Notes: generated by a model from the letters alone, not told the origin. Numbered from the stretch's first letter, positions 1 to 6,185 are shown. The stretch is 12,896 nt of DNA from Verrucomicrobiales bacterium (GCA_007123195.1 SKLO01000226.1:1-12896), one strand, 5' to 3'. Made by a program: numbers and translations.

Positions 1-322
1 GACGATCCGAGGCAAGGTCACCGCCGCGGGCCTCACGGGTCGCTACCCGAGCCTCACGGGCCGCGGCCACGCTGGCTTCGTAACTGGCTTCGCGCGCCTC
101 AAGCTCGCGCATTTCCTGCTCGGTGATCTCGGAGGAAAAGGACACCTCGCGATCGTTCCTGTCGCAGGAGAACAGCATGAGCAGGGACATCAGGACCACG
201 CCCCACCTGAGGGGCGGGTGCCGCCAGCGGGCGGGAACTGGGCGAGCCGTCGCTGATGGGGAAGCCGACCCCGGCGGTTGCCCCGGTGCGACCGGCAGGC
301 CGGAGGTTGCCGGGCACGGCAT
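1..322 (-). CDS. Lipoprotein with EAR-rich coiled coil, N-terminal part
   Basis: The gene is read leftward and its 3' end lies beyond the window; about 107 codons are visible. A hydrophobic stretch (GVVLMSLLMLFS) is followed directly by Cys53 (codon at 166-164) and Asp, a lipobox of the form L-F-S-C. An arginine-rich n-region (RWRHPPLRW) precedes it, which predicts a lipid-anchored envelope protein. After the cysteine the chain is highly charged, with repeated Glu-Ala-Arg steps (EARE, AAREARVATREAR), so a long helical or coiled-coil segment is likely. The start is uncertain. ATGs at 190 and 178 would leave too few residues before the cysteine, so the ATG at 322 was chosen; in-frame ATGs at 361 and 385 are also open. 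No Shine-Dalgarno sequence is visible. It lies about 98 bp downstream of the preceding secreted-protein gene on the same strand and may share its transcript. No family is recognised and the function is unknown. Confidence 0.55.
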   Translation of the reverse strand, partial: MPCPATSGLPVAPGQPPGSASPSATARPVPARWRHPPLRWGVVLMSLLMLFSCDRNDREVSFSSEITEQEMRELEAREASYEASVAAAREARVATREARGGDLASDR

Positions 323-420
323 CGATGGGCGGCGGATATCGGAACGGGACTGGAGCAACATGACGAGCCGGAACGAACCGGACATTTCAATGTAGGGTTG
401 TGGGAATGCGCCGCGGCTGC

Positions 421-996
421 CTATCGATAGGCCACCATGAAGGCGGACAACGCCCGGGCGGGTTGGTCGGCGTCGGCGTTGGCAGGATCGATGCGCAACA
501 CCAGCAGGTAGCTGCCGGTGCGCTCGGGGCTGAACTGCAGCACCACCGGGCTGCGGCCTTCGGTCCGGGCGGTGGCCAGCACCTTGCCGGAGCGGTCGGC
601 CACCTGGATCATCAGCGGGACGCCGCCGCGCTGGACCGGGTCGGCGGCGAGCACCAGCACGTATTCGTGGCCGTTGAACATCTGCGACTGCACCAGCTGC
701 GGTTCGTTGGCGTCCAGCAGGCCGGTCCAGTTGTCCGCGCGCAGGGTGTAGCCTTCCTGCTTGAGTTCTCGATCGATGCTGCGCAACGCCAGCACACAGG
801 TGTCGTCGATAATGGTCTGTGGTTCGCGCTCCTCGGCCGTGGCGACCCGCATCAAGCCCGCCATGCCGACCACCATCACAAGCATGGTCACGGCCGGCGC
901 AACCGCCAAAGCCCGGCGGCCAGTCGGTGCGTTTGCTGCGGGCGGGCGCGCGCCGGGGCGGCGCGGACAACGGAACACTTCTCGGATCGCGGTCAT
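421..996 (-). CDS. Secreted or membrane-anchored protein with PPC-like beta domain
   Basis: This is a 191-residue protein of unknown function. The N-terminus (1-29) is rich in Pro, Arg and Ala. It is followed by one hydrophobic segment at about 30-49 (ALAVAPAVTMLVMVVGMAGL) and then VATA-EE, which could be a signal-peptidase site near residue 54 or leave an N-terminal anchor. Residues 60-191 alternate short hydrophobic strands with turns and end in a pattern (LQFSPERTGSYLLVLR at 153-168) typical of PPC-like (bacterial pre-peptidase C-terminal) beta-sandwich domains. That assignment rests on pattern only. Start choice: an upstream in-frame ATG at 1047 would overlap the end of rlmN by 34 bp, whereas the ATG at 996 leaves a 17-bp gap, which fits better. 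There is no clear Shine-Dalgarno sequence. It is probably co-transcribed with rlmN. The single cysteine after the hydrophobic segment (about residue 67) is not in a lipobox. Confidence 0.7.
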   Translation of the reverse strand: MTAIREVFRCPRRPGARPPAANAPTGRRALAVAPAVTMLVMVVGMAGLMRVATAEEREPQTIIDDTCVLALRSIDRELKQEGYTLRADNWTGLLDANEPQLVQSQMFNGHEYVLVLAADPVQRGGVPLMIQVADRSGKVLATARTEGRSPVVLQFSPERTGSYLLVLRIDPANADADQPARALSAFMVAYR

Positions 997-1013
997 GAGT
1001 GGTCTGGGCCCGG

Positions 1014-2123
1014 TCAAGCGGGCTGGTTGTGGGCGGGCTGAGGGCAATGGGTGTCAGTAATCAGGCCGTCGGCGGTCTCTTCCTGCAGGCGCAACTGGCC
1101 ACAGGCGGCATCAATGTCGTGGCCCTTTTCGCGCCTCAACGTGGCGGAGACTCCGCGCTTGCGCAACTGGCTGAGAAATTGCTCCTGACGCGCCAGCGGC
1201 GGACGTTCCCACGGCAAGCCGTGGACGGTATTGTAGGGAATCAGGTTGACCTTGGCATCCAGTTCGCGCGCCTGCCGGCCAAGCAGGGCGGCCTGGTCAA
1301 GGCCGTCGTTGACCTGATCGATGAGGATATACTCGAAAGTCAGCTTCTGGTTCTTGTGGCGCCGCCAGACCTGCAGGGCCTCGAACAGTCGCTCGATCGG
1401 GTAGCGTCGATTGACCGGCATGATGCGGTCGCGGACCTCGTTGCTGGCACCGTGCAACGAGATCGCCAGCCTGATTTGCAGCGGCACCTGTGCCAACCGC
1501 TCAATCTGCGGCGCCAGCCCGGAGGTCGAAATGGTCATGTGTCGGGCACCAATGCCCAGCCCCCAGCTGGCGTTGAGGATCTCCAGCGCCGGCAGCAACC
1601 GGCCGAGGTTGGCGAGCGGCTCGCCCATGCCCATGAACACCAGGTTGTCGATCCGCTGCCCGCTGTGGCGCGCGGCACCGACCACCTGACCGACGATTTC
1701 GCCGGTCGACAGGTTGCGGGTAAACCCGGCCAGCCCGCTGGCACAGAACCGGCAGGCGTAGGCGCAGCCGACCTGGCTGGACACGCACAGGGTCAACCGG
1801 TCCGAGCGACCCCCGTAAAGCGCCGGCGAAGCCGGGATGAGAACCGTTTCCACGTAGCGGCCGTCGTGCAACCGCCAGAGGAACTTGCGCGTGGTGTCGC
1901 TCGATCCCTGCATCCGCGCCAGCTGCAGCGGCCTGGGGTCGATGCGCTCGCGCAACCGCCCGCGGACCGCCAGCGGCAGATTGCTCATGGCGTCGAAATC
2001 GTCGGCCTTGCGCTGGTAGACCCATTCCAGCAACTGACGCCCGCGCCAGGCCGGCTGCTGCAGGTCCTGCATCAGCGCTTCGGCGGTGGCGGGTGTCAGT
2101 TCGGTGGCGGGCAGGCGTTCCAT
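1014..2123 (-). CDS. rlmN: 23S rRNA (adenine-2503-C2)-methyltransferase RlmN
   Basis: Radical-SAM enzyme that methylates C2 of A2503 in 23S rRNA in the cytoplasm; family members often also modify A37 in some tRNAs. The 369-residue product is close to the usual length. Cys120-x3-Cys124-x2-Cys127 (GCAYACRFC) is the 4Fe-4S/SAM motif. Cys113, seven residues before it in TLCVSSQ, and Cys341 in HDIDAACGQL match the two catalytic cysteines of the family (Cys118 and Cys355 in E. coli). GMGEPL (165-170) is the SAM-binding GGEP-like segment. STSG (199-202) and the SLHG/RDRIMPVN region also fit. Start choice: the frame is open to an ATG at 2279, but the first 52 codons there read as low-complexity Arg/Pro/Gly sequence with no family similarity, and the ATG at 2123 (MERLPATELT) gives a normal N-terminus. 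No Shine-Dalgarno sequence is seen. It is the first gene of a leftward group. Confidence 0.95.
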   Translation of the reverse strand: MERLPATELTPATAEALMQDLQQPAWRGRQLLEWVYQRKADDFDAMSNLPLAVRGRLRERIDPRPLQLARMQGSSDTTRKFLWRLHDGRYVETVLIPASPALYGGRSDRLTLCVSSQVGCAYACRFCASGLAGFTRNLSTGEIVGQVVGAARHSGQRIDNLVFMGMGEPLANLGRLLPALEILNASWGLGIGARHMTISTSGLAPQIERLAQVPLQIRLAISLHGASNEVRDRIMPVNRRYPIERLFEALQVWRRHKNQKLTFEYILIDQVNDGLDQAALLGRQARELDAKVNLIPYNTVHGLPWERPPLARQEQFLSQLRKRGVSATLRREKGHDIDAACGQLRLQEETADGLITDTHCPQPAHNQPA

Positions 2124-2306
2124 GGCGAACGGGTCAATGGGCAGGTTAACGCCAAACCGCCGCCGCGTCGCCCACGGATTGCCCGGGCGCTGCAGTCGTT
2201 CCGCCGGCCGGGGTTTTCCTCCCTTGTGGCCCGACGGGCCGTCATCTCCCGGCCTGTGGCGGGCGACGGGCGAGGGCATACAAAAGGTCAGACATTATGT
2301 ATGTAT

Positions 2307-2370
2307 TGGATCCCGCCGGGATCGCGCTCCGCACCGTCCGAGGGCCTTGCCTTCGCGGCCAAACCCACGC
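2307..2370. repeat. 64-bp direct repeat, copy 1
   Basis: It is identical to 2778-2841 except for one base (G at 2343, C at 2814). It begins with a perfect palindrome GATCCC-gcc-GGGATC (2309-2323), continues with a GCGCTC...GAGGGC segment that would be a second stem, and ends in a tail running CCTTGCCTTCGCGGCC then AAACCCACGC. The mismatch falls in the second stem and weakens it in this copy. The flanks share nothing beyond the 64 bp. Confidence 0.9.
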
Positions 2371-2417
2371 CGGACGGGTGACGAACGAAGCGCAGTCAAA
2401 TGCCGGCAGGCAGTGTG

Positions 2418-2439
2418 GGGTAGACATTCCTGTCTGCCC
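2418..2439. repeat. Short imperfect hairpin GGGTAGACA-ttcc-TGTCTGCCC
   Basis: A nine-pair stem (one T-G wobble) with a four-base TTCC loop lies between the first 64-bp repeat and the inverted element. From memory, this sequence resembles a short repeat common in verrucomicrobial genomes; that was not checked here. No T-run follows, so it is not a classical terminator. Confidence 0.5.
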
Positions 2440-2533
2440 TGCCAATGGATCGCGATAACACCGACCATCAGTCACTGCCAATGCATCGCCCAAGAATTCG
2501 CCAGTCAGCAGTCTACAGTCAGACGGCGCGATT

Positions 2534-2628
2534 GATGCCGGAGGCATCACAGCCGGTAGCCGGTGCTTGAGCGAAGCGACACCACCGGATTTCACCCGCC
2601 CCCCATGATTGCACCCCGGCAGGGGTGC
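2534..2628 (+). repeat. Three-hairpin repeat element, plus-oriented copy
   Basis: Order: hairpin GATGCC-gga-GGCATC (2534-2548), core 2554-2588 (CGGTAG-C-CGGTG-C-TTGAGC-gaa-GCGACACCACCGG), a spacer of about 22 bases, then hairpin GCACCCC-ggca-GGGGTGC (2611-2628). Within the core, CCGGTG (2560-2565) can pair with CACCGG (2583-2588). The same order recurs inverted at 2794-2696 with near-identical core sequence but different bases in the flanking stems. It is probably a dispersed, non-coding repeat of REP/MITE type; function unknown. Confidence 0.75.
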
Positions 2629-2695
2629 CACCTTTGTGGCAACGTTTGGTGTCGGTGGGCCACCCACGCCCGGGCGTTGGCGGCCCGCGCCGAGG

Positions 2696-2794
2696 GCATC
2701 CCTCCAGGATGCATTATTGGGGAGGACGTTGCCGGTGGTGTCGCCCGCCGAGCGGGCTCAACCACCGTCTACCGTCCTGGATCCCGCCGGGATC
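2696..2794 (-). repeat. Three-hairpin repeat element, inverted copy
   Basis: Read on the minus strand: hairpin GATCCC-ggc-GGGATC (2794-2780), core 2774-2732 (CGGTAG-A-CGGTG-G-TTGAGC, then an 11-base insert in place of GAA, then GCGACACCACCGG), a spacer of about 19 bases, then hairpin GCATCC-tggag-GGATGC (2712-2696). Its core matches the plus copy at 30 of 32 aligned bases outside the middle. The middle here forms its own stem GCCCGC-tcg-GCGGGC. CGGTGG and CCACCG can form an outer stem. Its first hairpin is also the start of the second 64-bp direct repeat, so the two repeat families overlap. Confidence 0.75.
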
Positions 2795-2841
2795 GCGCTC
2801 CGCACCGTCCGAGCGCCTTGCCTTCGCGGCCAAACCCACGC
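2778..2841. repeat. 64-bp direct repeat, copy 2
   Basis: Second copy of 2307-2370, 471 bp away in the same orientation, with one mismatch. In this copy the second stem is intact: GCGCTC pairs with GAGCGC across a ten-base loop. It shares the GATCCC-gcc-GGGATC palindrome (2780-2794) with the end of the inverted three-hairpin element. Confidence 0.9.
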
Positions 2842-2866
2842 TGATTCCCTGATGACACCGAGGTCG

Positions 2867-2892
2867 GTGGCGAGTGGCGAGTGGCGAGTGGC
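2867..2892. repeat. Heptamer tandem repeat GTGGCGA x3 plus partial
   Basis: Three perfect copies of GTGGCGA (2867-2887) are followed by a partial copy GTGGC (2888-2892). It is a short slippage-type tandem repeat inside the gene-free mosaic. No gene function is implied. Confidence 0.85.
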
Positions 2893-3278
2893 CGTGTTCG
2901 TTCCCAGCGGCGCAATCGGGTGGCTGCAGCTTGGCGTAAAAGCGACGTCCTCGTCGCCGGGTGAATGGACGGAGGATGCGCTGACCACGAAGAGCGCTCC
3001 GCCCTCGGGGACGCCCGCGCTCTTTCATGGGCTCATCCATTCACTCCCCTTCGCTGAGGCGGCGAAGACGTCGCCTCCTCCGGCACACATGCGGGCGGCG
3101 GCGTTTGTGGATGGCGCGGAGGCCCCCCGGGAGATGCCAGGCCGCCGGGTGGCGCACGTTCGAGGGCACGCGTCCAGCGGGCAACAGCGGCTTGCAACGC
3201 AGCACCCGGGAAACGGCGTCACGCCTGAATACCCAACTGCCGGAAGCGTTGAAGGGGCGCCAGTCACATGGTCGCTGC

Positions 3279-3761
3279 TCAGGGCACCCGGATGGTGCGG
3301 CCGTCCTCGCTGTAGGGGCATTCAATGACCGTGCCGGAGGGCAGGCCGCGAACGTCAATCAGCTTGTTCGGATCCTGGGCATAGGGACTCATGATCATCC
3401 CCGGCCGGTTCGGCACCAGAATGCCGGACGCCGGCCCGGTGGGGGTTGAGGGGGCGGCACTGCCGCCTCCGACAGGAGCCTGGGCCTGGCCGCTGCCCGG
3501 GGCCGGGGTGCGCTGGTTCTGGGCCTGGTTGCGGCCATGCTGCCGTCCCGCGTCCCAGTCCGGGTTCTCAATCTTGGACGGATCAGCGCCTCCGCCCGGT
3601 CCACCCTGCGCCTCATACCCGCCCACGGGATACGGCGGACCGTATTGCGGGTAGTAGTAAGGCGGCGTGTCATAGTAGTAACCGCCTCCACAGGCGGCCA
3701 GCAACACGGCGACCGCGGCTGCGCCGGCAGGTTTGAGAAAGCTTGGGCGGAATCCCTTCAT
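3279..3761 (-). CDS. Gly/Pro/Tyr-rich lipoprotein with SPYA...CPY...RVP tail
   Basis: A 160-residue predicted lipoprotein. MKGFRPSFLK is followed by a hydrophobic core and the lipobox LLAAC, with the lipidated Cys24 followed by GGG. Residues 25-115 are low-complexity and probably unstructured: YYYDTPPYYYPQYGPPYP, then Gly/Ala/Pro/Gln-rich linkers. The C-terminal 45 residues are compact and unlike the rest: NRPGMIMSPYAQDP (118-131), then IDVRGLPSGTVIECPY (135-150), ending in IRVP. From memory, small verrucomicrobial envelope proteins often end with this pattern (SPYA, VDV.G.PPGT, CPYTGK.F.VP), so this tail is the likely conserved domain; its role is unknown. It is monocistronic by position, with a candidate promoter at 3779-3807. 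The ATG at 3761 is the only start giving a complete lipoprotein signal. It is separated from rlmN by the repeat mosaic. Confidence 0.8.
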   Translation of the reverse strand: MKGFRPSFLKPAGAAAVAVLLAACGGGYYYDTPPYYYPQYGPPYPVGGYEAQGGPGGGADPSKIENPDWDAGRQHGRNQAQNQRTPAPGSGQAQAPVGGGSAAPSTPTGPASGILVPNRPGMIMSPYAQDPNKLIDVRGLPSGTVIECPYSEDGRTIRVP

Positions 3762-3778
3762 AGCGGGTGATGTGGATA

Positions 3779-3807
3779 CGTTTAAACCTGACGCGACCTC
3801 ATGTCGA
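3779..3807 (-). promoter_or_regulatory. Candidate sigma70-type promoter for the lipoprotein gene
   Basis: On the minus strand TCGACA (3807-3802; five of six bases of the -35 consensus) is followed after 17 bases by TAAACG (3784-3779), a poor -10 match, with TTTAAAC around it. The -10 would lie 17 bases upstream of the ATG at 3761, so the leader would be very short. The assignment rests on spacing and one good half-site. Confidence 0.3.
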
Positions 3808-3871
3808 TCCTGTAGTAAGACGCGCTGGAAGGAAAATCACTCAAACAAACCCCGGGAGGTCCCGATGGGAA

Positions 3872-3908
3872 CAAAAAGGGCGGGGACCGCGAATCGCAGC
3901 CCCCGCCC
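3872..3908 (-). terminator. Intrinsic terminator of the leftward Gfo/Idh/MocA gene
   Basis: Read on the minus strand, GGGCGGGG (3908-3901) pairs perfectly with CCCCGCCC (3885-3878). The loop can form an inner CTGCG/CGCGG stem. Five T residues (3877-3873) follow the stem directly. It starts 22 bp after the stop codon at 3930 and is a textbook rho-independent terminator. Confidence 0.85.
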
Positions 3909-3929
3909 CCGGCCCAATCAATCCGTGCA

Positions 3930-5318
3930 TCAGGCCTTGAAATGCCAGCCCTCGCGGTATTCCGGACGTGAGATGAACTCGTTGGCGCTGTCGACATTGC
4001 TGACCCGACCGGCCTCGGCGTCCCACTCGATGGTCTCGCCGGAACGAATCGCCAGGTTGCCCAGCAGCACGAACTCGGTCAGCGGCGCGGAGTAGTCGAA
4101 CTCGGAGCTGGGCTTCTCGCCGGTCTTGATGCAGTGGGTCCACTCCTTGTGCGGGTCGCCGGGACGCGGGCTGCGCGGCTCGGTGCGCTCGATCTCGCCC
4201 TCGGCCATCGCCCGGCGCACCTCGGTGAACTTGGCGGTCGGGTAGACGATCGGGCTGGCGCAATAGGCGTCGCCCTCGAAGATCACCCCCTCGGTGCCGA
4301 TGAACAGCATGCCGCTGCTGGCGCGGTCCCATTGCTCGTCGGACATGTCGGCCATCATCTCCGGCTTCTCCGGCTTGTTCGGCTTGCCGTCGCGGCGTCC
4401 GTCCTGCCAGTGAACCTTCAGGTCGGGATAATTGTCGGTGCCGGCGAAGTGGTAGACCAGGGTCGACCACGAAGGTGCGAACAGATCGGTCACCGGGCTG
4501 CTCTCGGCTTCGATCTTGACCGGGCTCGCCTGGTCGAGGATCGAGAAGGTGGCGTCCATGATGTGGCAGCCCATGTCACCGAGTGCGCCGGAGCCGTAGT
4601 CCCAATAGCCGCGCCAGGCGAACGGGTGGATGCCGTCCGAGTAGTCGCGGTGCGGCACCTGCGCCTGCCACAGATCCCAGTCGAGGTGGCCCGGCACTTC
4701 TTTGGGAGTGTAGTTGGCCTCTTCACCCTGCGGCCAGATCGGACGGTTGGTCCACAGCTTGATCTCGGTGAGGGTGCCGATGACGCCCTGATCGATCCAC
4801 TCCTTGACCAAGCGCTGGCCTTCCATGGTCCGGCCCTGGTTGCCCATCTGGGTCACCACGCCGGCCGCCTTGGCCGCCTTGTGCAGCTCTCGCACCTCCC
4901 AGATGGTGTTGCACAACGGCTTCTGCACCGCCACGTGCTTGCCCATCTGCACCGCCATCATCGCGGCCGGATAATGCGAATGATCCGGGGTCGAAACCAC
5001 CACCGCGTCGATCTGGTCGTCCAGCTCTTCCAGCATCTTGCGGAAATCCGTGTAACCCTTGGCTCCCTCCTGGGCTCCCACCGCCTCCTGCAGCCGGTTT
5101 GAATCGCAGTCACACAGACCCACGATCTGGTTGCCGTCAGCCGAGGAACTGGTATCCCCCCGACCCTTGCCCAAGGCGCCGATCACGGCGATGCCGAGCC
5201 GTTCATTGGCCGAACCTCCATTCTGGCCCAACAGCAGATTCGGCCCCAAGAAGGAACCGGCAACCATCGCGGCCGACGAGGCCACGAACCGACGACGAGA
5301 AACTCGTGCTACAGACAT
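3930..5318 (-). CDS. Tat-exported Gfo/Idh/MocA-family oxidoreductase (copy 1, QKP variant)
   Basis: A 462-residue protein of the NAD(P)-dependent sugar/polyol dehydrogenase family. The N-terminus has a twin-arginine signal (VSRRRFVASS, Arg8-Arg10) and a hydrophobic stretch ending near LLLGQ, so export of the folded protein is expected. The Rossmann fold starts at IAVIGALGKGRG (44-54, dinucleotide-binding glycines). TPDHSH lies at 110-115. The family's EKP motif is replaced by Gln132-Lys133-Pro134 (AVQKPL), keeping the catalytic lysine. GDMGCHIMDA (248-257) supplies the expected His252. GNQG (159-162) marks the subfamily common in Planctomycetes and Verrucomicrobia. The substrate cannot be read from the sequence. 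Start: ATG at 5318; a TTG two codons upstream is less likely. The gene is alone on its strand, with its own terminator, and diverges from hisB across 276 bp. It is related to the oxidoreductase at 8625-9974. Confidence 0.9.
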   Translation of the reverse strand: MSVARVSRRRFVASSAAMVAGSFLGPNLLLGQNGGSANERLGIAVIGALGKGRGDTSSSADGNQIVGLCDCDSNRLQEAVGAQEGAKGYTDFRKMLEELDDQIDAVVVSTPDHSHYPAAMMAVQMGKHVAVQKPLCNTIWEVRELHKAAKAAGVVTQMGNQGRTMEGQRLVKEWIDQGVIGTLTEIKLWTNRPIWPQGEEANYTPKEVPGHLDWDLWQAQVPHRDYSDGIHPFAWRGYWDYGSGALGDMGCHIMDATFSILDQASPVKIEAESSPVTDLFAPSWSTLVYHFAGTDNYPDLKVHWQDGRRDGKPNKPEKPEMMADMSDEQWDRASSGMLFIGTEGVIFEGDAYCASPIVYPTAKFTEVRRAMAEGEIERTEPRSPRPGDPHKEWTHCIKTGEKPSSEFDYSAPLTEFVLLGNLAIRSGETIEWDAEAGRVSNVDSANEFISRPEYREGWHFKA

Positions 5319-5594
5319 GTTCAATGTGTTTACGGGGGTGAACCTTTCGGTTCCCCGAGACCGCCATCATCGCGGATCGGGGCAAAAGACCGGATGTGAC
5401 GCTAAGAACACCGGCCCGTTCACGCAACCGGCAAATCGACCAAATCAAGTCCCACCCCCGAACACCGCAGTCGTTTCTGGTCGTATTTCGCTAAATTAAT
5501 CACTTGGATGCTGGTCGCCCCGGCCGGTTGCGTTTGCCACCAATCTCGGCGACCGTCGCTCCTTGCGGATCCTCCGCGCCCATCGACGCCAACC
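5319..5594. promoter_or_regulatory. Divergent spacer between oxidoreductase and hisB
   Basis: These 276 bases must hold the promoters of both divergent genes. An AT-rich patch (5484-5501, TATTTCGCTAAATTAATCAC-like) stands out from the GC-rich background about 95-110 bp before hisB. A TCGTTT (5471) and TAAATT (5492) pair 15 bases apart is a weak promoter candidate for hisB. A strong hairpin lies near the oxidoreductase end. No operator or riboswitch is recognised. An open frame extends hisB upstream to 5508, but its translation does not resemble HisB. Confidence 0.4.
5335..5356 (-). promoter_or_regulatory. GAAA-tetraloop hairpin in the oxidoreductase leader
   Basis: On the minus strand GGG-GAACC-GAAA-GGTTC-(A bulge)-CCC folds into an eight-pair stem capped by a GNRA-type GAAA loop. 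It ends about 17 bases before the ATG at 5318, so it would sit in the 5' leader of the mRNA close to the ribosome site. No T-run follows, which argues against a terminator. The function is inferred only from shape and position. Confidence 0.35.
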
Positions 5595-6185
5595 ATGTCC
5601 CGCCAAGCCACCATCCACCGTGCCACCGCCGAAACCGACATCCGCCTGACCCTGGATCTCGACGGCAAGGGGCGGAACTCCATCGCCTCGGGCATCCCGT
5701 TTTTCGATCACATGCTGACCCTGTGGTCGCGCCACAGCCTGATCGACCTCGAACTTGAGGCCAGCGGCGACATTGACGTCGACTACCACCACACGGTCGA
5801 GGACACCGGGCTGGTGCTGGGTCAGGCTTTGCGGCAGGCGCTTGGTGACAAGGCCGGGATCCATCGCTACGGCAGCGCCTACCTGCCGATGGACGAGACC
5901 CTGGCCCGGATCGCCCTCGACATCAGCGGCCGGCCGCTGCTGGTGTTCCGCGCGCCCGAATCGGTGCCACCGATCCGCGATTTCCCGTTCCAGCTGGTGG
6001 AGGAATTCCTGCGCGCGATGGCGTCCACCGCCGGCCTGACGCTGCACAGCGAGATTCTCTACGGGCGCGATTCCCACCACATGGCCGAGGCGATCTTCAA
6101 AGGGCTCGGCCACGCCTTGCGGCAGGCCGTGAGCCTTGACCCGCGCATCGACGGCGTGCTTTCGACCAAGGGCATGTTGGCCTGA
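5595..6185 (+). CDS. hisB: Imidazoleglycerol-phosphate dehydratase HisB
   Basis: Cytoplasmic enzyme of histidine biosynthesis that dehydrates imidazole glycerol phosphate to imidazole acetol phosphate. The 196-residue length is that of the monofunctional enzyme, without the phosphatase domain fused in enterobacteria. Diagnostic motifs are present: GIPFFDHML (33-41), DYHHTVED (63-70) and DSHHMAEA (159-166), which carry the His and Glu ligands of the two metal ions, and MDE (99-101). It ends in STKG near the C-terminus as expected. Start: the ATG at 5595 gives the usual MSRxAxIxRxTxET beginning; the frame is open to 5508 but that stretch is not HisB-like. No Shine-Dalgarno sequence is seen. hisH follows after 44 bp, so the two are likely one transcript. 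hisA and hisF are not nearby. Confidence 0.97.
   Translation: MSRQATIHRATAETDIRLTLDLDGKGRNSIASGIPFFDHMLTLWSRHSLIDLELEASGDIDVDYHHTVEDTGLVLGQALRQALGDKAGIHRYGSAYLPMDETLARIALDISGRPLLVFRAPESVPPIRDFPFQLVEEFLRAMASTAGLTLHSEILYGRDSHHMAEAIFKGLGHALRQAVSLDPRIDGVLSTKGMLA

Larger units (their letters stand above)
2124..3278. other. Gene-free repeat mosaic rich in hairpins
   Basis: These 1,155 bases contain no convincing coding sequence. Open frames exist on both strands but have Arg/Pro-rich, low-complexity translations, no signal or domain patterns, and cross the palindromes. What the stretch holds: a 64-bp direct repeat (2307-2370 and 2778-2841), an inverted pair of three-hairpin elements (2534-2628 and 2696-2794), a GG-GTAGACA type hairpin (2418-2439), a heptamer tandem repeat (2867-2892) and further stem-loops. 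These include TGCCAC/GTGGCA at 2626-2641, GTGGG/CCCAC at 2655-2667, the 12-bp palindrome at 2666-2677, GCGACG/CGTCGC at 2942-2957, AGAGCGC/GCGCTCT at 2991-3023 and GGCGA/TCGCC at 3061-3075. From 3076 to 3278 only a weak palindrome (GGCG/CGCC at 3215-3225) was seen. It looks like an accumulation of dispersed non-autonomous repeats between rlmN and a lipoprotein gene. Confidence 0.75.

Noticed and set aside
999..2381. 460-codon open frame on the plus strand
   Set aside because: It is antisense to rlmN, whose catalytic cysteines and radical-SAM motif are unmistakable. The plus-strand translation is Gln/Arg/Gly-rich without family features.
2307..2841. Possible CRISPR array
   Set aside because: There are only two copies of the 64-bp repeat, separated by 407 bp, with no regular spacers and no cas genes.
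2609..3328. 239-codon plus-strand frame across the repeat mosaic
   Set aside because: It crosses several palindromes and the direct repeat and reads as low-complexity Arg/Pro/Ser text, so it is more likely translated repeat DNA than a gene.
5508..5594. Upstream extension of hisB to the ATG at 5508
   Set aside because: The 29 extra residues do not resemble HisB, whose usual N-terminus begins exactly at the ATG at 5595.
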